A DNA stretch of 35,437 nucleotides, from positions 1 to 35,437 of the forward strand of contig CALUPL010000005.1 of the NCBI GenBank assembly GCA_944322635.1, written 5' to 3'. Positions 16,577-24,959 of this stretch are shown here, piece after piece; position 1 is the first letter of the stretch, and each line of letters begins with the position of its first letter. The position numbers and the translations under genes were made by a program. The stretch is from an uncultured Mailhella sp. Lineage in GTDB: Bacteria; Desulfobacterota; Desulfovibrionia; Desulfovibrionales; Desulfovibrionaceae. A model generated the notes under the pieces. It was not told the origin of the DNA. It saw nothing but the letters and a program-made list of their open reading frames with translations, and ran no database searches.

Positions 16577-18091
16577 TTACAGGAAAACGGGCGCGCCGGG
16601 GCCGAGAGGCAGATTGAGTTCCATCCAGATGATGAGGAACAGGCCCCAGAACAGCAGGATGCCGAGCGCATACGGCAGCATGAGGGAAATGATGGTACCG
16701 AGTCCCACGTTCTTCGCGTATTTCTGCGCCACGCCGATGATGAAGGCCATGAAGGGTTCAAGCGGAGAAATGGCGTTGGTGGTGGAATCCGCCACGCGGT
16801 AGGCGGCCTGCACGAAGTAGGGGGAAAGCTGCATCTGCATGAGCATGGGCACGAAAATGGGGGCGAGAAGAGCCCACTTGGCCATGGCGCTGCCGATGAA
16901 GAAGTTTATGCAGGCGGTGAGAATGAGGAAGCTCACCACGAGCGGAATGCCGGAGAAGCCCGTGTCGTTGAGGAAGGCCGCGCCCTTGATGGAAAGGTAC
17001 ATGTCCAGATGGGTGTAGGCGAAGCTGGAGACGAACTGACCGGCGGCAAAGCAGAGCACGATGAAGGAGGAGAACTCCCGCATGGCCTTGCCCATGAAGC
17101 GGACCACGTCCTTGTCGTTGCGTATGACCTTGGTGCTCACGCCGTAGGGAATGGACACGGCAAGGAAAAAGACCAGAAGAATGGGAACGAGAGAATCAAG
17201 GAAGGGCGAAGGAACGATGCTGAACGTCTTGGGGTTGCGCAGAATGCCGTGTTCGGGCACCACGGTGAGCAGAATGAGGCAGATGTAGATAAGGCCGCCT
17301 ATGAGGGCGGCACGAAGGCCGCGACGCTCTTCGGGCGTAACGGTCATGTCTTCGCTGCCCATGGCGTTTTCGTGCATGGCTACGCCTTCAAGACGGGGCT
17401 CCACGAATTTTTCCGTAAGGATCACGATGATGGCCGTGACGAGGAAGGTGGAGGCCGACATGAAGTACCAGTTGACGGCGGGATGCACGGTGATGGAAGG
17501 ATCGATGATCTGAGCGGCCTGCTGCGTGATGGCGGCAAGGCCCACGTCGGTGCCGACCACCAGAAGGTTGGCGTTCAGACCCGCGGCGCATCCGGCGAAG
17601 CCCGTGGCTATGCCGGCCAGAGGATTGCGGCCGAGGCCCTTGAATATCATGGCTCCGAGGGGCGGAACGACCACGAAGGCCGCGCTGGAGGCCATGTTGC
17701 CCATGACGCCGCAGAAGGCGATGATGGCCGTCACCATGCTGCGCGGCGCGCTGAGAATGGTGGCGCGAAGAACGGCGGAAAGCAGACCTACTTCTTCGGC
17801 CACGCCGAGGCCGAGCATCATGACGAGCACGAGGCCGAGGGGCTTGAAGCGGACGAAGTTGTCCACGCAGTTTTTAAGGAACCAGGTGAGTCCGTCCACG
17901 GAGACGAGGCTCTGAACGACCAGGTTCTTGCCTTTGGGATCGACCATGGGAATTCCCTGAAACACATAGGAGAGAACCATGACGATCAGCGTAAGGATCA
18001 GAAAAATGGTGACGGGATGCGGCAGTCGGTTACCGGCTCGCTCAATGAAGCCGAGTATGCCGGAAAGGTTTTCGATTTGTTCTTTCGCCAT
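16577..18091 (-). CDS. AbgT-family transporter (p-aminobenzoyl-glutamate-type)
   Basis: The 504-residue integral membrane protein shows the AbgT pattern: an N-terminal segment around NRLPHPVTIFLILTLIV, then GLGVAEEVGLLSAVLRA, GVMGNMASSAAFVVVPPLGA, ANLLVVGTDVGLA, and C-terminal AFIIGVAQKYAKNVGLGT. AbgT in E. coli imports p-aminobenzoyl-glutamate, and relatives export sulfonamides. An AAGGAG site precedes the ATG at 18091. It is flanked upstream by an M20 amidohydrolase gene, the pairing seen in abgA/abgB/abgT, which supports uptake and hydrolysis of an N-acyl amino acid. Confidence 0.9.
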   Translation of the reverse strand: MAKEQIENLSGILGFIERAGNRLPHPVTIFLILTLIVMVLSYVFQGIPMVDPKGKNLVVQSLVSVDGLTWFLKNCVDNFVRFKPLGLVLVMMLGLGVAEEVGLLSAVLRATILSAPRSMVTAIIAFCGVMGNMASSAAFVVVPPLGAMIFKGLGRNPLAGIATGFAGCAAGLNANLLVVGTDVGLAAITQQAAQIIDPSITVHPAVNWYFMSASTFLVTAIIVILTEKFVEPRLEGVAMHENAMGSEDMTVTPEERRGLRAALIGGLIYICLILLTVVPEHGILRNPKTFSIVPSPFLDSLVPILLVFFLAVSIPYGVSTKVIRNDKDVVRFMGKAMREFSSFIVLCFAAGQFVSSFAYTHLDMYLSIKGAAFLNDTGFSGIPLVVSFLILTACINFFIGSAMAKWALLAPIFVPMLMQMQLSPYFVQAAYRVADSTTNAISPLEPFMAFIIGVAQKYAKNVGLGTIISLMLPYALGILLFWGLFLIIWMELNLPLGPGAPVFL

Positions 18092-18142
18092 GGCCTGAAG
18101 CTCCTTGGGAATCGTGGGAGAATAAGAGAGTCTTTATACAAA

Positions 18143-18175
18143 GCATCACGCCGCGGACGTTCCGCGCCGTGATGC
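18143..18175 (-). other. Intercistronic hairpin between M20 amidohydrolase and AbgT genes
   Basis: A 15-bp stem with one mismatch (18143-18157 with 18161-18175, arms beginning GCATCACG and ending CGTGATGC) and a 3-nt loop lies in the 108-nt gap. No strong U tract follows, so full termination is doubtful. Confidence 0.55.
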
Positions 18176-18199
18176 ACTGGGGTCTTATGGATAGGAAGA

Positions 18200-19387
18200 T
18201 CAATCGAGATCGTCAAGACTTTCAAAGGCCTTACGGGCCTCCTTGCGGAGCTCTTCACTGGTGAGGACATCGAAACCGGTCAGGCACATGGACTTTGCGG
18301 CAAGAATCATGCCCTTGAAGCCGCCTTCGCCGTTGCAGGCCTGGGCAAATTCGGGCGTGTGACCGACGAGGTGGGCGCCTCCGATGGAAATGTAGGGATG
18401 GATGGAGGGAGCCTTGAAGCTGACGTTGCCCATGTCGGTGGAGTAGCTGCTCTGCACTTCATCAATGTAGCTTTCGCCGAGCAGGTCGAGGTTGGCGGCA
18501 AAGGCGTGGAGCAGAGGCATGTTGTGCCGCATGGTATAGTAGGGATGCGCGGAGTGCCGGTAGGAGAACTGGCAGCCGAGGGCCATGGCGCAGCAGCGAG
18601 CGCAGTTGACCACGCGTTCGATGGCATTGTTGAGCGTTTCCGGCTTGCGGGCGCGCACGCCGTAGCGCAGGCGGGCGAATTCGGGAATGGTGTTGATGGA
18701 GGTGCCGGTGTCGGTAAGAAGACCGTGAATGCGCACGTCGCGGGTCATGTGCTGACGCAGGCTGTTGATGCCCATGACGGCCAGAGCTGCGGCATCCATG
18801 GCGTTGATGCCCTTTTCCGGCGCACCTGCGGCATGGGCGGCCTTTCCCTTGAAGTCCATTTCAAGATTGGCGCGGGAAATGAGCTGCTGCTTGAGAATGG
18901 TTCGTCCTTCGGCATGGGCGGCGATGACGGCATCCATGTTGTCGAAGAGACCGGCATCGGCCATGGGAACCTTGCCGCCCGCGTCCCTCACGTTGCCTTC
19001 TTCGGCGGGGGTGCCGAACACATGAACGGTGCCGGCGGGAAGATGACGGGCAAGGGCCACGGCGGCGGCGCAGGCGGCGGTGCCGAACAGGTTGTGGCCG
19101 CAGGCGTGGCCGAGGCCGGGCAGGGCGTCGAATTCGGCGAGGAAGGCGACATTCGGACCTTCGCCGGAACCGCAGGTGGCGTGGAAGGCTGTGGGCATGT
19201 CGAGAAGGTTGCGTTCCACCTTGAATCCGTTCGATTCAAGGAAGTCGGCAAGACGGGCCGAAGACTTGAATTCCTGATATCCGAGTTCCGGTTCGGCAAA
19301 GATGGCGGAGGCAATTTCCCTCATCTGGTCGGACAGATTATTGATTTCATCGAGCAAAAGCGTTTTTTCAGGAGAGAGTTCAGGCAT
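18200..19387 (-). CDS. M20-family amidohydrolase (AbgB/aminoacylase-like)
   Basis: The 395-residue cytoplasmic enzyme has the M20 metal-site pattern: EFDALPG (Asp87), HACGH with Cys96 and His98, PAEE at 127-130 (Glu129/130), and a second His near AHAEGR (His158), with the dimerisation domain in the middle. The Cys-Gly-His variant is typical of M20D amidohydrolases such as AbgB, indole-acetyl-amino-acid hydrolases and aminoacylases, which cleave N-acyl amino acids. The ATG at 19387 has a strong AAAGGAGG site. It heads the operon with the AbgT transporter and likely hydrolyses what that protein imports. Confidence 0.92.
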   Translation of the reverse strand: MPELSPEKTLLLDEINNLSDQMREIASAIFAEPELGYQEFKSSARLADFLESNGFKVERNLLDMPTAFHATCGSGEGPNVAFLAEFDALPGLGHACGHNLFGTAACAAAVALARHLPAGTVHVFGTPAEEGNVRDAGGKVPMADAGLFDNMDAVIAAHAEGRTILKQQLISRANLEMDFKGKAAHAAGAPEKGINAMDAAALAVMGINSLRQHMTRDVRIHGLLTDTGTSINTIPEFARLRYGVRARKPETLNNAIERVVNCARCCAMALGCQFSYRHSAHPYYTMRHNMPLLHAFAANLDLLGESYIDEVQSSYSTDMGNVSFKAPSIHPYISIGGAHLVGHTPEFAQACNGEGGFKGMILAAKSMCLTGFDVLTSEELRKEARKAFESLDDLD

Positions 19388-19535
19388 GATGCCTCCTTTG
19401 AATTTTCACGGGAAAAGTGTGCGTTCTAAGCACCTTACTCATTAATAAAAGGGGAAGCAAGGAAAAGAGCCGAAAAAAAACACTGTCCAGAGATCTCCGG
19501 AAGTGCCCTTTCGAAGCAGAAGCATGAAAACGATT

Positions 19536-19572
19536 GCAGCGCACGGGATTTTCGTCGTCGTGCGCTGCTTTT
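19536..19572. terminator. Bidirectional hairpin terminator at the end of the PPK2 gene
   Basis: GCAGCGCACG (19536-19545) and CGTGCGCTGC (19559-19568) form a perfect 10-bp stem. TTTTTTATTT follows on the plus strand; on the minus strand, where the PPK2 gene ends at 19573, a weaker AATCGTTTTC follows. The hairpin lies 4 nt past the stop codon. Confidence 0.7.
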
Positions 19573-21084
19573 TTATTTCTTGTCGTGGCTGCCTTTTTTG
19601 CCGTCAGCCTGTTTCAGAGCGTTTTTCAACGCCTCGCGATAGGTTCGCAAAACCGAGAGTCTGGCATACTTTTTGTCTTCGGCGGGAATGATGTGCCAGG
19701 GCGCGTATTCCGTGCTGGTCCGCAGAAACATTTCGTCGGCGGCGCGTACGTACTCGGGCCATTTTTCCCTGTTGCGCCAGTCGTCGGGGGTTATCTTGTA
19801 CTGCTTCCACGGCGTGGATTCTCTTTCCTTGAAGCGTCGAAGCTGCTCGTCGGGGGAAATGTGCAGCCAGAACTTCACCAGCACGTTGCCCCGGCTCATG
19901 AGCTGCTCCTCGAACAGATTGATTTCCGAATAGGCCCGGCTCCAATCCTCCTGCGGCGTCAGTCCTTCCACCCGTTCCACGAGCACGCGTCCGTACCACG
20001 ACCTGTCGTACACGGTGATGAATCCTGCGCGGGGCACATGCCGCCAGAAGCGCCACAGATAATGGTGGGCAAGCTCCTCATCGGAGGGCACGCCTATGGG
20101 AATGGCCCGGCTGATGCGGGCATCTATGCCGTCCATGAGACGGCGTATGCTTCCGCCCTTGCCCGAGGCGTCCCAGCCTTCAAACACCAGCGTGCTCGAA
20201 ATGCCCTTGCGCCAGGCGTGATAGGTAAGTTCGTGCAGTTCGGCCTGCAGTTCGGCCAGATCTTTTTTATAAGTGTCGGGGTCGGCCTTGGCACTCAGAT
20301 CTATGGCGTCCAGAGTGGAAATGACGTTCTGCTGCACGGAGGAGGGCTTCTCTTCGAGACGGGCTTTTCTGGCGTCCTGTTCGGCGGCGGCGCGCTCCAC
20401 CGTGGCTATGACGGCTTTTGCCACGGCGAGGTTGCGGTAGTTCGCGTCTGCGGCGTCTATGATGGTCCACGGTGCAAAGGCCCGGTCGGTCAGAGTGATG
20501 GCCCTGGCCGCGGCGCTGGCGAGGCCTTCATAGTTTTCGGAGGCCTTTTTGTCGTAGGGGGTGAAGTGGAGCAGTTCCTTGTGCGCCAGCCGTTTTTTAA
20601 GCCGCGCCGCGTGCTCCTTTTTGTCCAGATGCAGCCATATCTTGGCTATGGCCATGCCTGATGCCGCCAGACTTTCTTCGAGTCCCCGGCAGTGGTGCAT
20701 ATGGGCGGTGAAAGCCTCCTCGCTCATGTTGCCCGTACAGAACATGCGCATGGCAAGGCCGTACCAGCCGCCGAAAAATACGCCTGCGCTTCCTGCTGCC
20801 GGAAGACGGCGCCAGTAACGCCAGTCAACGGGACGTTCCCGCTCCTCGTCGGTTTCCATCCAGAACACATGGTTATGCACGTGCTTGCTGTCCATCCATT
20901 CCGACAGAAGATTGATGACCGCACCGCGGCCCGCGCCGTCGATGCCCGCAATGATGATGAGCAGGGGAATCCTGCGGTCTATGCACTTCCGCTGAGCCTC
21001 AAAGAGTTTTATGCGCAGCTCCGGGGCCTGTTCCTTGTAGTCCCTGTCGCTGCAACGTCTGCCCAGTACGACTGTTTCAAACAT
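19573..21084 (-). CDS. pap: Two-domain polyphosphate kinase 2 (polyphosphate:AMP phosphotransferase type)
   Basis: The 503-residue protein starts at 21084, with GAGG 5 nt upstream. It consists of two fused PPK2 domains. The C-terminal one has the P-loop GWDASGKGGS at about 303-312 and DRSWYGR at about 360-366, a lid motif of active PPK2. The N-terminal copy has GIDGAGRG at about 47-54, where Arg replaces the P-loop lysine, and GGWYGLAM. Fused PPK2 proteins (class II) use polyphosphate to phosphorylate AMP to ADP, with only the C-terminal domain active. It follows the TauE-type exporter gene in the same direction after 160 nt. Activity as a polyphosphate:AMP phosphotransferase is inferred from the architecture. 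Confidence 0.9.
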   Translation of the reverse strand: MFETVVLGRRCSDRDYKEQAPELRIKLFEAQRKCIDRRIPLLIIIAGIDGAGRGAVINLLSEWMDSKHVHNHVFWMETDEERERPVDWRYWRRLPAAGSAGVFFGGWYGLAMRMFCTGNMSEEAFTAHMHHCRGLEESLAASGMAIAKIWLHLDKKEHAARLKKRLAHKELLHFTPYDKKASENYEGLASAAARAITLTDRAFAPWTIIDAADANYRNLAVAKAVIATVERAAAEQDARKARLEEKPSSVQQNVISTLDAIDLSAKADPDTYKKDLAELQAELHELTYHAWRKGISSTLVFEGWDASGKGGSIRRLMDGIDARISRAIPIGVPSDEELAHHYLWRFWRHVPRAGFITVYDRSWYGRVLVERVEGLTPQEDWSRAYSEINLFEEQLMSRGNVLVKFWLHISPDEQLRRFKERESTPWKQYKITPDDWRNREKWPEYVRAADEMFLRTSTEYAPWHIIPAEDKKYARLSVLRTYREALKNALKQADGKKGSHDKK

Positions 21085-21243
21085 GGGAACCTCATTTTCT
21101 TGCAGCATGAAGGGGCGGTGTGCCTCTGCATGATGTTGTTTTTTTCAGACACTGTAGGCGGCCTTTGAAAAAAGGCAATATGCCGGAACCATGAGAAAAT
21201 GCACTGTTTTTTTAGGAGTCATGCCGGGGGGAGAATTTTTCGG

Positions 21244-22056
21244 TCAGGAAAGCACCGTTCTGTAAAGAATGGAGACTCCTATGCACAGTCCGAAAATGGC
21301 AAAGCCGCGTTTCAGGTTTTTCAGCGGGAGGCCGGACCAGTGGGCGAGTCTGGCTCCGACGATGGCCATGATGATGCCCGGAATCATGAGCGAAAGCGTG
21401 CCGGGAACATAGACGTAGCCGAACGAATAGGCCGGAAGATCGGGCTGATGCCATCCGAGAATGATGTAGCTTATCGTGGCGGTAAGAGAGATGGGCAGGG
21501 TGAGGGCGGCGGCCGTGCTCACGCAGTCGCACCAGTCGTGCCCGGCCCAGGCCAGAAAGACGATGAGCTGCATGGAACCCGCCACTCCGGTCAGACTGGC
21601 GATCATGCCCACGAACAGACTTACGGGCACGTAGAGCTTTTTCATTTTTTCGTTGGGGGGCGGCGTACGCCCTATGGCCATCTGCGTGGACATGAGCACG
21701 ATGATGACGCCGAAGAGCATTTCCAGAGTACGCCCGTTGATGTGATGGGCCAGCAGTGCGCCGGAAACGGCGCCTATGATGATGCCGGGCAGCATGGTTC
21801 TCCACACGTCCCAGCGCATGGACCCCATGCGGGTGTGTGCAAGAAAGGTCGTCAGAGAGGTGATGAGCATGGTCGAGGGAGCCGTGCCCACGGCCAGATG
21901 CTGAACGATGTCCTGATCAATGCCCATCTGCGTGAACAGAATGTTCAACAGAGGAACGATGATGAAGGCTCCTCCCACGCCGAACAGCCCGGAAAGAAGT
22001 CCCACGAGCGAACCGCCGCAGACGAGAATGAGAACGATATGAAGAAAGCTTGTCAT
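21244..22056 (-). CDS. TauE/SafE-family (TSUP) anion exporter
   Basis: The 270-residue membrane protein has two half-repeats typical of TSUP: GLLSGLFGVGGAFIIVPLL near the N-terminus and GMIASLTGVAGSMQLIVFL in the second half, with about eight hydrophobic helices. Family members export sulfite, sulfoacetate or other anions, and some import. In a sulfate- or sulfonate-metabolising bacterium a sulfite or sulfonate exporter would make sense, but the substrate is not visible. The start at 22056 diverges from the acyltransferase/TIKI fusion gene (22271), sharing a 214-nt intergenic region. Confidence 0.9.
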   Translation of the reverse strand: MTSFLHIVLILVCGGSLVGLLSGLFGVGGAFIIVPLLNILFTQMGIDQDIVQHLAVGTAPSTMLITSLTTFLAHTRMGSMRWDVWRTMLPGIIIGAVSGALLAHHINGRTLEMLFGVIIVLMSTQMAIGRTPPPNEKMKKLYVPVSLFVGMIASLTGVAGSMQLIVFLAWAGHDWCDCVSTAAALTLPISLTATISYIILGWHQPDLPAYSFGYVYVPGTLSLMIPGIIMAIVGARLAHWSGLPLKNLKRGFAIFGLCIGVSILYRTVLS

Positions 22057-22270
22057 GGCAGGACCGGAGATATTTTAAGGAAACGGAATATGGGGGTACC
22101 GTATAACAGAAATTTTTCCCGGGCAATCCTGAGCTTAGGCGTTTCCGAACGGCGTTTGCCGTACCTGGATAAGGGATTTCCGGCCGTAGAGAGAACCTGA
22201 GGCTTCGGGACTTCTTTACCGTCGGGCGGGGATATGGCATATTCCTCACAAGCGTGCCAAGGAGTCAACC

Positions 22271-24946
22271 ATGTCCGCAGTCACCGTTCCCGAGCATTCC
22301 CGGCCCCTTCTTGAGGCCATTTCGGCAGGTCGTTCCTTTGAGCTGGACAGTCATATTTTCGTCGCGGACGGCGACTGGCTCATGGCCATAGGCTATCCTC
22401 TGGAAGGGGAGTTTTCCGTGAGTCGGTTTGAGGACGCCCTCGGTGAGGCCATGCGCCGGGCGAAGCCTTCCGACTGTTTTGCCATAGCGCCTGAGATGCC
22501 TGAAAAGCTGAAGGAGTACGTGCAGGACAGAGATGTGTACTACACGCTCGATGCCGCGTCTCCCGTGCCTGCAAAGCTCCGCGGACCGGTGCGTCATGCG
22601 GCGGAACGGCTCAGGGTGGATGAAACAAGGGAGTTTTCCCCGGAGCACAGACGGCTGTGGGCGGAGTTTCTTTCCCGCATTCCGCTGCCGCCGCGCATAC
22701 GTCAGCTTTATTCCGGCACGGCATCGGCTCTGCGCGGCGGGGCCGACCTCAGGCTTCTCAATGCCTGGGATGCCGAAGGTCAGCTTGCGGCCTGCCTTCT
22801 GCTCGATTATTCCCTTCCCCGGCATGTCAGCTATGTGCTCGGCGCCCATTCCAAAACGCATTACGTGCCTCATGCTCCCGATCTGCTTTTTGCCGAAATG
22901 CTGGAACGAGCCCGTGCGGAAGGAAAGAGCACCGTGCTGCTCGGGCTCGGTGTGAACGAGGGCATTACCCGTTTCAAGAAGAAATGGGGAGGAGTGCAGG
23001 ATGCGCCTTATGAACTTGCCGTATGGCAGCCTGCCGCAAGCCTCACGGGAAGCGGCGGATTTTTCGACATGGCGGCGTATCTCGCCATAAGCATAGGAAG
23101 CTCATCGGGCAACTATGAAATGTCGCGCTGGAAGTTCTTCGACTTTCTTCCCCAGCAGCGGCCGTGCGCCATGCTCTGGAGACTCGACAAGAACGGACGC
23201 ACTTCGTGGATAGGCGGCTCGGCACACTTTTTCTGCTATTCCTTCGAGCACTCCCTGCGGCGTCTGTTTGAGAACGTGGATACGGTGCTTCTGGAAGGCC
23301 CCATAGATTCCGACAGCATGGATGAAGTGGCGCGCATCGGCCGTTCTCCCGATCCGGATGCACCCCGTGTTTCCCAGTTCCTTTCCGAGGAAGACATCGT
23401 TCGTCTCGAGCATATGGTTTACGGTCCCGAAGGGTTCTGGGCAAGACTGGCCGGCGTGCAGCAGGAGCGTCGCATCGATGTTCGCGCCGTGCTGGCAGAA
23501 AGCCGTCAGTGGTATGCCTTCTTCTCCCTCTGGACATCGTATCTTGAACGCAACGGTTGGACGAATTCCGTGGATCTCGAAGTATGGGACATCGCGCTTG
23601 ACATGGGCAAGTCCGTCATGGGCATGGAAAGTCTTGCCGAGCAGATAGCTTCGCTTGAATCTGCGCCCATGACGCGCATCGTGAAGTTCATGAAGGAATG
23701 TTCCTTCTGGCCGAAGCTCATGAAGAGCAACCGGTCGCGATATCTGGCCGGCGATCTCATGGGCATGATGGGAACGAGCGCCGAATTTCCCACGCGCACG
23801 GGTACCATCATCAGTGTGCGCGATCAGCGTTTCCGCGAGAGAATGAGGCCGTATATCGAGCGGGGAGGCACGGCCGTGTTCGTGGGTTCGGCCCACATGA
23901 TCAATCTGCGGCAGATGCTGGCCGAGGACGGTTTTACCGTAACCCGCGTGCTGCCGACATGGAAGCACAGACTTTCGGCCTGGATTCGGCGCGATGATTC
24001 CGTGGTGCTTCCCGGGAATCCCGACGCTCCCGCCTGGGAGAAGGCCCCGGCGGAAAACGTGCGCTCTTCCGCATTGCGGAGGGAAGGCTCCGGGGAGCAC
24101 GCAGAACCTGTTGCTGCGCCGCACGGTCCTTCTTCCGGCCGTGCGCTTGCCGACCTCGGCGCACGCGCCGTGGTGCCGGAACAGATTCCTTCCTACGTGC
24201 GAGCCGTGTCGGGCCGTACGCTGCGCTCGTGCGAAGGCTTTGCGGCCTGGACCACGGCCGACAGCTGCACTCTCGTGGCATTCCCGGCACAGGATGAGCT
24301 TTCTTCCTGCGGCATCCATTCCCCGGCTTATGCGAAAAGGCTGGAAAGAGCCGTTGCCTGCGCACTTGCCATGCCGAATCTCCGGCGCATTACGGTGCTG
24401 GCTTCCGCCGTTCCCGCTGCCGCTCCCGACAGGGCCGTGGTGGAACGCGACGCGTGGTGGTGCGTGAATCTTCCCCATGAACCGGGGCAGAAGCTCCGCA
24501 ACATGCTTCGCCGCGCGCAGAGGGAAGCCGTGGTGAACGTGGAGGAGTGGGGGAGTGAGCATGATGCCCTGGTGGATCATTACCTCAAGGTGCGCAATCT
24601 GTCCCCGGGAACTCGACATATTTTCGGAAAGGTTGGCGCGTACGTGAAGGCCTCGCCGGAGGCCGTGCTCTTTGCTGCGCGCAATGCTTCCGGCAGACTG
24701 CTTGCCGTGGCCGTCGGCGACTACAGCGCGCTTTGTACGGCCTTCTACATGTTCGCCTTCCGACAGGACGACTGCCCTCCGGGCGTGAGCGATGCCCTTT
24801 TGCAGGCGCTTGCGGATGAGGCCGTGCGTCGCGGCCAGAGCGTGCTGAATCTTGGTCTCGGCATAGACGGCGGCATAACCTTCTTCAAGAAGAAGTGGGG
24901 AGCCTTCGAGTCCATGCCTCATCTGGAAACGAGCTGGACGCTCTAG
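22271..24946 (+). CDS. Acyltransferase-TIKI/TraB-acyltransferase three-domain fusion protein
   Basis: The 891-residue protein starts at an ATG 6 nt after GGAG. Residues about 1-255 and 640-891 are two diverged copies of a GNAT/FemAB-like domain; both end with nearly the same motif, LGLGVNEGITRFKKKWGG (224-241) and LGLGIDGGITFFKKKWGA (861-878). Between them, about 300-562, is a TraB/PrgY/GumN (TIKI) domain with two GX2H motifs (GSAH at 316-319 and 539-542), Glu342 in LLEGP and conserved Arg near 517-520. A low-complexity linker of about 65 residues follows. There is no signal peptide or membrane helix, so it is probably cytoplasmic. FemAB/GNAT folds move amino acids or acyl groups; TIKI domains are metalloprotease-like. 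It is coupled to the radical-SAM gene 13 nt downstream. I do not recognise this architecture as a described protein. Confidence 0.75.
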   Translation: MSAVTVPEHSRPLLEAISAGRSFELDSHIFVADGDWLMAIGYPLEGEFSVSRFEDALGEAMRRAKPSDCFAIAPEMPEKLKEYVQDRDVYYTLDAASPVPAKLRGPVRHAAERLRVDETREFSPEHRRLWAEFLSRIPLPPRIRQLYSGTASALRGGADLRLLNAWDAEGQLAACLLLDYSLPRHVSYVLGAHSKTHYVPHAPDLLFAEMLERARAEGKSTVLLGLGVNEGITRFKKKWGGVQDAPYELAVWQPAASLTGSGGFFDMAAYLAISIGSSSGNYEMSRWKFFDFLPQQRPCAMLWRLDKNGRTSWIGGSAHFFCYSFEHSLRRLFENVDTVLLEGPIDSDSMDEVARIGRSPDPDAPRVSQFLSEEDIVRLEHMVYGPEGFWARLAGVQQERRIDVRAVLAESRQWYAFFSLWTSYLERNGWTNSVDLEVWDIALDMGKSVMGMESLAEQIASLESAPMTRIVKFMKECSFWPKLMKSNRSRYLAGDLMGMMGTSAEFPTRTGTIISVRDQRFRERMRPYIERGGTAVFVGSAHMINLRQMLAEDGFTVTRVLPTWKHRLSAWIRRDDSVVLPGNPDAPAWEKAPAENVRSSALRREGSGEHAEPVAAPHGPSSGRALADLGARAVVPEQIPSYVRAVSGRTLRSCEGFAAWTTADSCTLVAFPAQDELSSCGIHSPAYAKRLERAVACALAMPNLRRITVLASAVPAAAPDRAVVERDAWWCVNLPHEPGQKLRNMLRRAQREAVVNVEEWGSEHDALVDHYLKVRNLSPGTRHIFGKVGAYVKASPEAVLFAARNASGRLLAVAVGDYSALCTAFYMFAFRQDDCPPGVSDALLQALADEAVRRGQSVLNLGLGIDGGITFFKKKWGAFESMPHLETSWTL

Positions 24947-24959
24947 CGGGAGGAAAAGC

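Noticed and set aside
16517..18172. 551-codon plus-strand frame antisense to the AbgT gene
   Set aside because: His/Gly/Asp/Glu-rich shadow of a membrane protein gene.
21161..21176. GCCTTT/AAAGGC hairpin between TauE-type and PPK2 genes as a terminator
   Set aside because: Only a 6-bp AT-containing stem and no U tract after it in the minus direction.
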